Assembly (NCBI GenBank): GCA_022823185.1
Contig: JAJDXQ010000043.1
Location: forward strand, 310,001 to 374,000
Length of the DNA stretch: 64,000 nt
Direction: 5' to 3'
Source: Caldilineaceae bacterium
Lineage (GTDB): Bacteria > Chloroflexota > Anaerolineae > Caldilineales > Caldilineaceae
In this document: in pieces, positions 45,396-54,622 of the stretch
Numbering within the stretch: position 1 is the stretch's first letter
Layout of the letters: each line of letters opens with the position of its first letter
Program-made: the position numbers and the translations under genes
The notes under the pieces: model-generated
The model's database searches: none
What the model saw: the letters and a program-made list of their open reading frames with translations, nothing else
What the model was told of the DNA's origin: nothing

Positions 45396-47567
45396 TCATT
45401 GAATCCGCGAGATCTTCAAGCTAGTCAGCAAGGTCTCCGGTTTCCATACACCGAGCTCGACAGTTGGCTGCTGCGATTCAAAGTCGTAGACGACCAGCCG
45501 TAATTCGTATTCGCCAGGAGAGAAATCAGCCGGGAGATTTAGAAAGTGCAGCGTATCGACGGGCTCATCGGGCTGCCAGCGATTGGTCGTAAGGGGCACC
45601 GAATTCTCGAGAATTGAATCGTGCTGGTACACGGCTCTGCCCTCCGAGTCATGCAGGCGCAGTGAAATTGAAAAAACACCTTCCAGGCCCGGCGCGGTCT
45701 GCCATTGAAATGCAATCCACCAAGAAGACCCGCTCTTCAGTTCAAGACCACTTCGGGATGACAGCTGCACAGGGCCTTGGCCCAGCGCGAAACCGAGAAG
45801 AGATATGCCGCTGTCGTAGTGCACCGTCAGAGGCTCCAGGAAATCATAAAGTGTCCACGGGCGATCAAGCAAGAGGTCGGTGTATGCATGAATCTGAAAG
45901 TCGGTAAACTCCTGCGTATCCACGTAGCGTCCATATTTGCCAAGATACGTGCCAAGTGTGTCGTCTCCGTCTTGTGACCAGACGATATGGTCTTTCCAAT
46001 CAACAATTCTCACGACGGAGCTGCTTTCCGCCGCGGTCAGTGCGGACTCCAACTGCTTTCCTACGTGTTGCGGCGGTGACGAGCGAACTACGTGGGCGGG
46101 CGCCGATCCTTGATACAGATAGTCGAAGCTATAATGTTCGCTAAGCCGGTAGGGAAGTAGATAGACCTCTCTATCAGTATTTGGCTGCTCATTCAGAGTA
46201 CGAGCAAGAATTGCCCACTCTACTTGATGGGCCTTATCGACTTCGGGCGCAACCGCCCATTTTTGGAAATAAGTGTGGTAGGTAGACACACCTTGCGCCG
46301 CAATAAGCGCTCCGACGGCAACGCCTGAAAACACTCCGATCCTGGGGGAGAACCAGTTGGAGAACCGCCTGCGCACGAACGCAAAGGCTTCCCACAGCCC
46401 TGTTCCGATGAAGAGGTAAACTGCCGGCCCTGCCCCTATCATGCGCATCGTATTGGGAGCGGCGTGGCTCGCCAAAAGCGCCGGAACTACCATTATACCC
46501 AGCCAGAGAATGATTAGACGATATGCAGGCCGCTGCCTCCAGTTCCGTAATGCAATGCCAACGCCTAGCCAAAAGAAGACTGACTCGACGGGGTTCAGAA
46601 TCGGTCTGCCGGCATAGTTATTTCGCCAGGTCGGATCGCCTCGAATGCTGATAGCAAGCAGATGTTCCCAAGAATTGACAAGCAGCGCCGCCAAGGGATC
46701 TCCCCGACTTCGACTGGGATGGAGAACTGACACTTCATTGCCGCGAGCCACAAAGGACTCGGGATGAAAGACAAAGTGCAGGAGAATGGGCGCCGCCACC
46801 AGCCCGGCTACTGCAGAAAAGAGACACGCGCGCGGCAGTTCGCCCCACACTCTTTCCCAGTTAAATGAGCCAGGGAGCAGAAAGAAGCTCAGACCAAAGA
46901 ACAGAAATAGCAACGGGGCCAAACGGGCCGGAATGTACGTGTATGGCAGCAGCCCGGCGCAGATGCCCGCAGAAACAATAAGCCACAGGCTTCGTTGCTT
47001 CCACCCCAACCAAAGCGTAGCGATGCACAAGCACAACAGGAGTGGCAGGAGTGTCGTTCTGAATGCCATGCGCCCGAGGATCGTCTGGCCGACTGAAACG
47101 GCCATAAGGCCGGCGCTGACCCCACCAATGGCAAGGCCGCGCCATCGAGCCGCAGTTTTGTCTTTCTCGTCATGCCCGAACAGGATTGTGCCTAGCCAGA
47201 AAACGGCGAAGACGGCGCCGGCACTGGCCAATGCGGCTGGCAGACGGAGCGCCACTTCGGTACGCCCCCAAAGAGCGAAAGCCGCGGCGATCGCGTAGAC
47301 AATCAAACCCTCCCGCCCGGCCAGCTTCTCAGGAAAGAAGACTGCGTGCTCCCCATTTAGCACTCTAAGAGCATCCAGTCCGTTTGCAGCTTCCCCGAGA
47401 TCGACGCCAGGCGGCAGTTCAGCCAGTCTGTGAAATCGAAGCAAAGCGACAGCCACGGCCAATGTGGTCAGGATGCCTCCTGATATCAGTGCAAAAGGAG
47501 GCCCTTTCTCGTTGAGCTGTCCGGCAGTTCCGACCTGTTTCTTTTCAGGCGACGAAATGTCAGCCAC
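45396..47567 (-). CDS. GT-C (ArnT/PMT-like) membrane protein, array member 2, altered active-site loop
   Basis: 723 aa, same architecture as the other array members with ELPPG, GREGLIVYAIAAA, many hydrophobic segments and the ending GEYELRLVVYDFESQQPT. The first-loop motif reads VDLGEAANG. Where the others have Asp-Glu (FDEG, HDEG, NDEG) it has Gly-Glu (G58, E59). In GT-C enzymes this acidic pair is usually needed for catalysis, so this copy may be inactive or use D56. The frame is intact and has a GAGAG site before its GTG start. Confidence 0.84.
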   Translation of the reverse strand: MADISSPEKKQVGTAGQLNEKGPPFALISGGILTTLAVAVALLRFHRLAELPPGVDLGEAANGLDALRVLNGEHAVFFPEKLAGREGLIVYAIAAAFALWGRTEVALRLPAALASAGAVFAVFWLGTILFGHDEKDKTAARWRGLAIGGVSAGLMAVSVGQTILGRMAFRTTLLPLLLCLCIATLWLGWKQRSLWLIVSAGICAGLLPYTYIPARLAPLLFLFFGLSFFLLPGSFNWERVWGELPRACLFSAVAGLVAAPILLHFVFHPESFVARGNEVSVLHPSRSRGDPLAALLVNSWEHLLAISIRGDPTWRNNYAGRPILNPVESVFFWLGVGIALRNWRQRPAYRLIILWLGIMVVPALLASHAAPNTMRMIGAGPAVYLFIGTGLWEAFAFVRRRFSNWFSPRIGVFSGVAVGALIAAQGVSTYHTYFQKWAVAPEVDKAHQVEWAILARTLNEQPNTDREVYLLPYRLSEHYSFDYLYQGSAPAHVVRSSPPQHVGKQLESALTAAESSSVVRIVDWKDHIVWSQDGDDTLGTYLGKYGRYVDTQEFTDFQIHAYTDLLLDRPWTLYDFLEPLTVHYDSGISLLGFALGQGPVQLSSRSGLELKSGSSWWIAFQWQTAPGLEGVFSISLRLHDSEGRAVYQHDSILENSVPLTTNRWQPDEPVDTLHFLNLPADFSPGEYELRLVVYDFESQQPTVELGVWKPETLLTSLKISRIQ

Positions 47568-47652
47568 ACGTTTCTCTCAACTGGGCTTTGCCACGGTGTT
47601 ACGTTTAAGCGGAAAATCCATGGTAGGGCATTTTCAAGTGCGTTCCATTCCC

Positions 47653-49827
47653 TCACCCGTCTTTCACAACCAGAAAACTGGCCAGGACAGCCTCCGGCTT
47701 CCAGACTCCGAGTTCGACCGTTGGTTTCAATGTCTCATAGTCATAGACGATCAGACGTAGCTCGTATTCTCCCGGCTTGAGGTCTGAGGGAATCTGCATG
47801 TGGTAGAGCGTTTCGACCGGCTGTTCGGGGGCCCAACTGCTTGTCCGCGAATGGTTCGGGTTGAGAAGGACAATGTCCCTTTGGTAGACTCCGCCACCTT
47901 CGGAATTGTGCAGCCGGAGAGAAACTGCAAACTCGGTACCCAGACCGGGGGCGGTCTGCCATTGCTTGGCGATCCAGAATGCGCGTTCCGGGCCCAGATC
48001 GATCTGTTGTTGTGTGGAAAGCTGCGTGTGCCCCTGGCCCAGGGCGATTCCCAGAAGAGATATACCCCCGTCATAGTTGACAGAAGGCGGCCCCAAACTT
48101 TCATAGAAGGTCCACGGATGATCGAGGGCGATGTCGGAGAAGGTGTGAACCTGAAAGTAGGTGTGCTGTTTGCTTCCAAGATATGTACCGTATTTCTCCA
48201 GGAGTGCGACAGTGTATTCCTCACCTCCTCCAATCCATCCCAGGTCGTCGTTCCAGTCTACAACCTTGACACTGGAGACCTCCCCGTTGGATTCGAGGAT
48301 GGACTCGATTCTTTGAGGGAGATGCGTCATGGTCGAATGGATGACGTGTGCAGGCGCCTCGCCCTGGTAGAGGTAGTCGAAGCCGTAATGGCCATTCGAC
48401 AGATGATAGGGAATCAGGTAGACCGACTCAGAGTCAGTCGATTGCTGGTTCAGAATCTGGGCCGCTTCTGCCATTTCCGCGTCGGCTGCAGCGTAATATT
48501 GAGGGGTGCCCACCCACTCGTAAAAGTAGGTGCGATAGGCAAACATGCCTTGAACCAGAATGAAGCCGGTGACAAGAAGCCCCACAGCAGCGGCGGCGGT
48601 CGCGTTGTTAAAGGAGATACGCCCCTTCAAAAGGCGAGCCGTTTCCCAGATGCCAACGCCCACCAGGAGATAGGCGGCCGGAGCGGCTCCGATTATACGC
48701 AAAGAGTTTGGCCCATTGCCTCTGTTGTAGGCCAACATTGCCGGCAGCAGCATTACAACCAGCCAGATCAGAAGCAGTCGGAAGGCAGGTCGTCTTCGCC
48801 AGCCCCACAGGGACATACCTACACCGGCCCAAAAGAAGAGAGCCTCCCAAAGACTAAGGAGAGGCCTTCCCGCGAAATTGTATTCCTCATTCCGGTCTCC
48901 CACCGCGCCGAAAATCAGGAGATAATCCACCACGTTGTTCAGGAAGGCCCCCAACTGTGTACGGTGACTATCAAGCGAGAGCGAGACTTCCCTGCTGCGA
49001 AAAAAGAAGTCTTCGGGATGGAGGACGAAATAGGTTAGAATCGGCGCTGCTATCAAGCCGGCCGCGGCGACGAATACGGCAGCCTTAGGCCACTCGGTCA
49101 TCACCTTTGCCCTGGCGGCAGGTCCGAAGGGAAGCAGGAAACTGAGCCCAAAGAAGAGGAACAGGAGAGGCGCCACACGGGCCGGAATATATGTGTAGAG
49201 GAGCAGGCCCGCGCTTGCTCCTGCCAGCGCCAACCCCCACCACGATGCTTTGCTCCTGTCAGTGCGGCTCCACGAGCGCCAGAGCAAGGCCAGGCTGAGC
49301 GTGAGAATCAGAGGCAGAAAATTCGCTCTGAACCCCCCGCGTGCAAGAAACGTCTGGCCAATGGAAGCCGCCATCAGACCTGCCGCAATCCCAGCCACGG
49401 CAAGGCCCCGCCAAGGCCTGCGATTTCCGCTCTGTTCGTCAGTCCCAAACAGGAGCAGACCCAGCCAGAAAACGGCAAGAACGGCCCCGGCGCTGGCCAA
49501 AGCCGCTGGCAGATGAAAGGCCAGTAGCGATGGACCCAGAAGGTGTGTAGCGAGCGCGGTTGCGTAGATTGCCAGCGCCTCGCGGCCACTCGCCTTTTCG
49601 GAAAAGAAAACACTGTGATGACCCTGCAACACCTGCAGGGCGTCCACGCCGTTTGCCCCTTCATCATTGATGATGCCAGGTGGAAAATCGGAAAGGCGAT
49701 AGAGGCGCATCATCACGACCACAGCGGTCAAGGCGATTACAATCCCCACAGCAACCAGGGTTGGGAGGAGCCGGTAGGTTGCCGGCAGCCTTTTGAGATT
49801 GTTTATGGATAGAGCCAATGGGACCAT
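47653..49827 (-). CDS. GT-C (ArnT/PMT-like) membrane glycosyltransferase, array member 1
   Basis: 724 aa, the first array gene in the direction of transcription. Seen: MRLYRLSDFPPG then IINDEGANG with D55/E56, FFSEKASGREALAIYATALA, about a dozen hydrophobic segments, and the outer C-terminal domain ending GEYELRLIVYDYETLKPT. Its stop lies 85 bases before the start of array member 2, so the two may be co-transcribed. The 274 bases upstream, to 50101, show no clear promoter. Function as in the other array members: transfer of a sugar from a lipid carrier to an unknown acceptor. Confidence 0.86.
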   Translation of the reverse strand: MVPLALSINNLKRLPATYRLLPTLVAVGIVIALTAVVVMMRLYRLSDFPPGIINDEGANGVDALQVLQGHHSVFFSEKASGREALAIYATALATHLLGPSLLAFHLPAALASAGAVLAVFWLGLLLFGTDEQSGNRRPWRGLAVAGIAAGLMAASIGQTFLARGGFRANFLPLILTLSLALLWRSWSRTDRSKASWWGLALAGASAGLLLYTYIPARVAPLLFLFFGLSFLLPFGPAARAKVMTEWPKAAVFVAAAGLIAAPILTYFVLHPEDFFFRSREVSLSLDSHRTQLGAFLNNVVDYLLIFGAVGDRNEEYNFAGRPLLSLWEALFFWAGVGMSLWGWRRRPAFRLLLIWLVVMLLPAMLAYNRGNGPNSLRIIGAAPAAYLLVGVGIWETARLLKGRISFNNATAAAAVGLLVTGFILVQGMFAYRTYFYEWVGTPQYYAAADAEMAEAAQILNQQSTDSESVYLIPYHLSNGHYGFDYLYQGEAPAHVIHSTMTHLPQRIESILESNGEVSSVKVVDWNDDLGWIGGGEEYTVALLEKYGTYLGSKQHTYFQVHTFSDIALDHPWTFYESLGPPSVNYDGGISLLGIALGQGHTQLSTQQQIDLGPERAFWIAKQWQTAPGLGTEFAVSLRLHNSEGGGVYQRDIVLLNPNHSRTSSWAPEQPVETLYHMQIPSDLKPGEYELRLIVYDYETLKPTVELGVWKPEAVLASFLVVKDG

Positions 49828-50101
49828 TTCTTATCAGATTCTCCTCTCGGACGTCAACTTTCTATTCTCTCGTCATCTGGTCAGGACCGGAAACAGACCT
49901 GCCTTCGTTGGGGGATGGAGAACCCTTCCGAAGAACCGGCGTCGCTCGAAGCAAATGTAGGGGGTAGAGAATGTTTCGACGAGGCGAGACCAGAACTGAA
50001 GGGACCAGAAACGCCGGCCGTCTGCTGGCTCAAGGTTCCTTTCGAGGCGCCCTTGCGCGTTGCCGGACCGTGACCGGAGTGTTTCTGGAACCCGCCAACT
50101 G

Positions 50102-51208
50102 CTAGGGCAGGCCCTTGTCGTGATGGCTAAGGGGTTCGACCCCGTCTGAAGTGACCAGGAAGGCGTCTTCCAGTCGTACACTGGTAACGCCGGGAATATA
50201 GATGCCCGGCTCCAGCATAATCACATTTCCTTCTTGAAAACGCTCCTGGTTATAGGGGACAATGCGGGGCGCTTCGTGGCCGGTCAGCCCGATACCGTGG
50301 CCGGTGTGGTGGGGATAGACTTCGTAGCCGCCGGCAGACATGTAGCTGCGCACCTTGCTGTCGACATCCTGGGCGACTACGCCGGGCCGGATAAGGGAGA
50401 CGGCGAATGCGAGGGCCTCTTCAACGAATTTGTGCATTTCGACCTGCTGGGCGGTGGGCCGCTCCGCATAGTAGGTGGCGCAGCTGTCGGTCCAGTAGCC
50501 GTCAACGACGACGCTCAGGTCGAGAATAAGTGAGTCATTGGCAATGATGTCGTAGTCCAGCGGGGCGGCGCCAATGTTGGCCGGCCGGTGTCCGACGATG
50601 CAGTCATTGCCCATCTGCATCCACATGCCGGCCTCCCGCTCGACGGCAGTTTGCACATCTGTCCAGACGTCGATTTCGCGCTGGCCGAGCCGCACGGCCT
50701 TGCGGCCGGCCTGGTGGCCGATCGTAACGAGACGGAAGCCCTCACGGATTCGGGCCAGTTCCTCCTCGGTTTTGACGGCCCGCAGCGGCAGCAGGCTGCC
50801 CTCAAGTGAGCGATGTTCACAGTTAGGCAGCGCTTCGCGGACTGTTTGCCACAGGGCCAGGGGCAGGCTCTTTTCCTCCACGCCGACGGGACCTGATGGT
50901 CGGCTGACATCCGCAAGCAGGTCGCGCAACGCCTCCGCGAGCCGTGCTGGGGCATCGATCGGTTGCTGGATGGTATAGCCGACAATGGGGACGAAGGCGC
51001 AGCCGAATTCAGCGGCGAAAGCGGCGGCCGCGGCAAAGCCTTCGTCGGCCAGCAGCGTGAATTCGCCGCGCTCGAAGAAGAGGAGCGCAGGCGCGGGCAG
51101 ATCGAGGCCGGTTAACCAGCGCACGCTGTCGTGATCCGAAAACAGAGCCAGGTCGACCCCGATTTCGTCGAGCATTTGACTTGCGCGCTGCCGTTGTTGT
51201 CGGTGCAT
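50102..51208 (-). CDS. M24-family metallopeptidase (Xaa-Pro peptidase/creatinase type)
   Basis: 368 aa. N-terminal creatinase-like domain, then the pita-bread catalytic domain. Metal ligands are visible: two Asp in LDLSVVVDGYWTDS, His in HHTGHGIGLTGHEAP, Glu in MLEPGIY and Glu in VRLEDAFLV. Such enzymes cleave Xaa-Pro peptides or hydrolyse small amidines, and which applies here is unclear. Last gene of the ten-gene minus-strand operon, 82 bases behind the aldolase gene, so it may act on an amide or amidine linked to the sugar-acid substrate. Confidence 0.88.
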   Translation of the reverse strand: MHRQQRQRASQMLDEIGVDLALFSDHDSVRWLTGLDLPAPALLFFERGEFTLLADEGFAAAAAFAAEFGCAFVPIVGYTIQQPIDAPARLAEALRDLLADVSRPSGPVGVEEKSLPLALWQTVREALPNCEHRSLEGSLLPLRAVKTEEELARIREGFRLVTIGHQAGRKAVRLGQREIDVWTDVQTAVEREAGMWMQMGNDCIVGHRPANIGAAPLDYDIIANDSLILDLSVVVDGYWTDSCATYYAERPTAQQVEMHKFVEEALAFAVSLIRPGVVAQDVDSKVRSYMSAGGYEVYPHHTGHGIGLTGHEAPRIVPYNQERFQEGNVIMLEPGIYIPGVTSVRLEDAFLVTSDGVEPLSHHDKGLP

Positions 51209-51290
51209 AGGATAGAAGAACCCTTCTACGGTTACGTTCTTGCTGACATGGAACAGAGCTTTGAAATCTGAATCGTACCCATATTTTATC

Positions 51291-52172
51291 TTACCACGGC
51301 ATCTGGCGCTGGGAATACTCGCGTCCGAGGCGCGCCGCCTCCTCGGTTGCGGAGCCGATCATGACGCCTTCGTCGATGCGTTCCTTTACGTCATGGGGGC
51401 GGACACCATTGAGGAAGAAGACATTGGAGGCGTCGCAAGCGGCCTTGACGCGGGCGCGGGCGGCGCCCATTTGGGGTGGATAGGGCGGGTCGTGCGCGTC
51501 GGGGTGGCCAAGGCTCATGCCCATGTCGCCCGGTCCCCACTCGGCGAAGGCGATGCCGGGCACAGCAGCGCTGGCTTCGGCGTTTGCCAGGGCGCGGCGG
51601 TTTTCGATTTTGAGGCCGAGCATGATTTCGCCTTCAGGATTGAGCGGCCAGACGTCAGCCTTTTGGACGTATTCCTGCGGCGTGAGGCCCCAGAATGCGG
51701 CGGCCGATCCCTGTCCGCCGGCGCCTCTTCGTCCTTGCGAGAGCCCGTTCGGGCCGTCGGAAAGGCCAACTGAATGGACGGGATAGCGGGAGGCTTCGAC
51801 AAATGCGCGGACGGCGCCGGGTGTTTCGGCATGGCAGAGCAGGATGCCGTGGACGCCGCGCGCCAGAACCTGCTTTACCATCCATGCGTTGGCGCGCATG
51901 ACGTGTTCATCCGTGCCGTCGGTGGGCAAGGTGCAGATGACGGCCGGCGACCGGTGCCCGCTTCTCGTCTCGCCGGCATCGACGAGCCCGCGCATGAAGT
52001 TACTCAGCCCGACCGGATCGAATGCGCCATGCTCAAACTCGACCATCAGGTAATCGGCCCAGGTGTCTCGATGGGCGGTTCCGTTTTCGTATGTCAGACC
52101 CCCGTGGACGCCTGAGTAGTAGACGGGCTGTCCTGCTTCCAGCAACTCGATCGCTCTGTTGATGCGCGGCAT
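51291..52172 (-). CDS. HpcH/HpaI-family aldolase
   Basis: 293-aa class II aldolase, metal-dependent, that splits 2-keto-3-deoxy acids (or 4-hydroxy-2-oxo acids) into pyruvate and an aldehyde. Seen: MVEFEHGAFDP, GILLCHAETPGAVRAFVEA, LKIENRRALANAEA and AEWGPGDMGMSLG, which contains the Glu/Asp metal ligands. In a sugar-acid operon the likely substrate is 2-keto-3-deoxy-rhamnonate or a similar acid. The product pyruvate would enter the E1/E2 complex encoded just upstream. ATG 52172 is chosen; an extension to 52316 would be Arg-rich and runs into the E2 gene. Confidence 0.85.
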   Translation of the reverse strand: MPRINRAIELLEAGQPVYYSGVHGGLTYENGTAHRDTWADYLMVEFEHGAFDPVGLSNFMRGLVDAGETRSGHRSPAVICTLPTDGTDEHVMRANAWMVKQVLARGVHGILLCHAETPGAVRAFVEASRYPVHSVGLSDGPNGLSQGRRGAGGQGSAAAFWGLTPQEYVQKADVWPLNPEGEIMLGLKIENRRALANAEASAAVPGIAFAEWGPGDMGMSLGHPDAHDPPYPPQMGAARARVKAACDASNVFFLNGVRPHDVKERIDEGVMIGSATEEAARLGREYSQRQMPW

Positions 52173-52225
52173 ATATCTCCTAACTCCCCATTGAAAGGTT
52201 ATCGTTTTCTTGCCAGGACGTGAAT

Positions 52226-53536
52226 CTAAAGCGCCCGCAAGGGTTCTTCGATCAGGTTGACAAAGGCGTCCAGGAATTGAGCGGCGCGGGCGCCGTCGAC
52301 GGCGCGGTGATCGCAAGAAAGGGTAAGGGTCATCATCGGGCGAACGGCCGGCTGCCCATCCACGGCCACGACGCGGTCGGCGATGCGGCCGACCGCGAGG
52401 ATGGCGGCCTGGGGCGGGTTGACGATCGCGTTGAAGGCATCGACGCCATACATGCCGAGATTGCTGATGGTGAAGGTGCCTCCGGCAAAGTCGTCGGGCG
52501 TCAGTCCGCCGCTGGCGGCCCGGGCGACGATGTCGGCGCGGCGGGCGGCTATCTGGTCGACGCGCAGGCTGTCTGCATTGTGGATTACGGGCACGAGGAG
52601 CCCGTCCTCTACGGCGACCGCCAGGCCGACGTTTATGTGCGGATTGATCAGGATTTCGCCGTCATTCCAGTAGGAGTTGACGCGGGGATGACGGGCCAGC
52701 GAGAGCGCGGCCAGCTTTGTGAGCATGTCGGTGTAGGTGATTTTCGTCCCTTCCGCCGCGCCGGCGGCGAGGAGGTTACGCCAGTTGATCAGCTGATCTG
52801 CGCACACCTCGCGAACGAGGTAGAAGTGCGGGACGGTGGTCCAACTGTCGGTAAGGCGTTGGGCCATGATCTGCCACATGCGCGATACGGCCTGCGGCTC
52901 CGGTTCTGCCGCTGCGGGGGCGCCGGGAAGGGCAGGCGCAGGTTGGGGCGGCGCGGCGGGCAGAGGTTGCGCTGCAAGAGGGACATCGGCGGCAAGGACG
53001 GCGCCTTCGGGGCCGCTGCCGGTCAGCGATGCCAGGTCTATGCCGCGTTCGCGTGCGAGCCGGCGGGCTTTGGGCGAGGCGAGGACGCGCGGGGCGGAGG
53101 TTGCTGAACGGATGTGGGCCTCCACGTCCTCCTTGGAGATGCGGCCGCCGGAGCCCTGAACGTCGGCGAGGTCGACGCCGTGTTCGGCGGCGATACGGGC
53201 GGCGACGGGGCTGGATGGAAGCGGGGGTTCCGCGCTCTGTTTTTCGACGGGCGCGTCTTTGGCGCGGCTCTCCACCGGCGGCGGAGGCAACTCTTCGCCT
53301 TCAGCGGCAATCAGGCCGATGACCTGCCCGACAGGAATCTCATCGCCTTCCTGCGCGGTGACTGCGGTCAATACACCGGAGGCGGGGGCTTCCACTTGCA
53401 CGTCAACCTTGTCGGTGGCGACCTCCATGAGGGGCTCGCCGGCGGTAACTTCCTCGCCTTCCCTTTTGAACCAGCGGAGCAGGACCCCTTCGTCCTGGGC
53501 CATTCCCAGGGCCGGCATAATCACTTCTTTGGGCAT
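52226..53536 (-). CDS. 2-oxoacid dehydrogenase E2, copy 2
   Basis: 436 aa. One lipoyl domain with the lipoylated lysine in ATDKVD (K43), an Ala/Pro linker, two peripheral-subunit-binding motifs in tandem (around RIAAEHGVDLADVQGSGGRI and RLARERGIDLASLTG), and the catalytic domain with DHRAVDGARAAQF near the C-terminus. The duplicated binding motif matches copy 1 at 27185, though the sequences have diverged. Strong AGGGGGA before the ATG. It follows the E1 beta gene by 57 bases. No E3 gene adjoins. Confidence 0.92.
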   Translation of the reverse strand: MPKEVIMPALGMAQDEGVLLRWFKREGEEVTAGEPLMEVATDKVDVQVEAPASGVLTAVTAQEGDEIPVGQVIGLIAAEGEELPPPPVESRAKDAPVEKQSAEPPLPSSPVAARIAAEHGVDLADVQGSGGRISKEDVEAHIRSATSAPRVLASPKARRLARERGIDLASLTGSGPEGAVLAADVPLAAQPLPAAPPQPAPALPGAPAAAEPEPQAVSRMWQIMAQRLTDSWTTVPHFYLVREVCADQLINWRNLLAAGAAEGTKITYTDMLTKLAALSLARHPRVNSYWNDGEILINPHINVGLAVAVEDGLLVPVIHNADSLRVDQIAARRADIVARAASGGLTPDDFAGGTFTISNLGMYGVDAFNAIVNPPQAAILAVGRIADRVVAVDGQPAVRPMMTLTLSCDHRAVDGARAAQFLDAFVNLIEEPLRAL

Positions 53537-53593
53537 TCATTCCCCCTTCTTTGGCGGCGTCCTCAGGTCAGGAAACAGGGTGGATGGACTGGA

Positions 53594-54622
53594 TCAGCCG
53601 CACAGAGCCTTGGCTGTCTCGACAACGTATTCGGCGGTGGGGATTGTGAGGTCCTCCATGACGGGCGAGAAAGGGACGGGAACGTTCATGGCGCCGATGC
53701 GCTTCACAGGCGCGTCGAGATAGTAGAAGGCGCCATCGGCGATGACGGAGGCGAACTCGCCCGTAACGCCGTACTGCTGGTAGCCTTCGTCGATGATGAG
53801 GGCGCGGCTTGTCTTCTTGGCGGAGTTGACCAGGGCCTCAGTGTCAAGCGGATTTGTGGTGCGGGGGTCGATGACCTCGGCGCTGATGCCGACTGAGGCC
53901 AGATTGTCGGCTGCTTCGAGGGCCACGTACACCATCGAGCTGGTGGCAACGATGGTCAGGTCATCGCCGGCGCGTTTCACATCGGCCTGGCCAAGGGGGA
54001 GCGTGTACTCCCGCTCAGGAACCGGGCCTCGCTCCTGGTAGAGCATTTTGTCTTCAAAGATGACGACGGGGTTGTCGTCGCGGATGGCGCTCTTCATCAG
54101 GCCCTTGGCGTCGTATGGCGTGGCGGGCATGGCGACTTTGAGGCCGGGAATGTGACTGAAGAGGGCATGCAGGGACTGGCTGTGCTGGGCGGCGGAACGG
54201 CGGCTGGCCCCCAGGGTTGTGCGCAGGACCATTGGCACTTTCAGCTTGCCGCCGGACATATAATGGGTCTTGGCGGCCTGGTTGACCAGCTGGTCCATCA
54301 CCAGAGTGGTAAAGTCGCCGAACATGATATCGACGATGGGTCTCATGCCGGTGATGGCGGCGCCGACGCCGATACCGGCGATGCCGGCCTCGGAAATGGG
54401 CGAGTCGATGACGCGTTCGGAGCCGAACTGGTCCAGCAGGCCGACGAGGACCTTGAAGACCGAGCCGGCCTCGGCCACGTCCTCGCCGATAATAAAGACA
54501 CTCCCGTCGCGCGCCATTTCTTCGGTGATGGCTTCGAGGATGGCTTGGCCGAAGGTTATCTGGCGCTCTCCCGGCGCGTGGACAGCCGGGCTGCGGATGA
54601 CGCCGTTTTCAAGCGTAGACAT
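53594..54622 (-). CDS. 2-oxoacid dehydrogenase E1 beta subunit, copy 2
   Basis: 342 aa, pairs with the E1 alpha gene before it. Seen: ITFGQAILEAITEEMARD, IGEDVAEAGSVFKV, DSPISEAGIAGIGVGAA, RTTLGASRRSAAQHSQSLHALFSHIPG and EVIDPRTTNPLDTEALV. The QHSQSLHALFSHIPG segment is the usual PdhB/AcoB one, whereas copy 1 has THHSGSYYPIFAHLPG. Start at 54622 gives a 14-base overlap with the end of E1 alpha, so the two are translationally coupled. A longer frame from 54667 lies wholly in E1 alpha. Confidence 0.93.
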   Translation of the reverse strand: MSTLENGVIRSPAVHAPGERQITFGQAILEAITEEMARDGSVFIIGEDVAEAGSVFKVLVGLLDQFGSERVIDSPISEAGIAGIGVGAAITGMRPIVDIMFGDFTTLVMDQLVNQAAKTHYMSGGKLKVPMVLRTTLGASRRSAAQHSQSLHALFSHIPGLKVAMPATPYDAKGLMKSAIRDDNPVVIFEDKMLYQERGPVPEREYTLPLGQADVKRAGDDLTIVATSSMVYVALEAADNLASVGISAEVIDPRTTNPLDTEALVNSAKKTSRALIIDEGYQQYGVTGEFASVIADGAFYYLDAPVKRIGAMNVPVPFSPVMEDLTIPTAEYVVETAKALCG

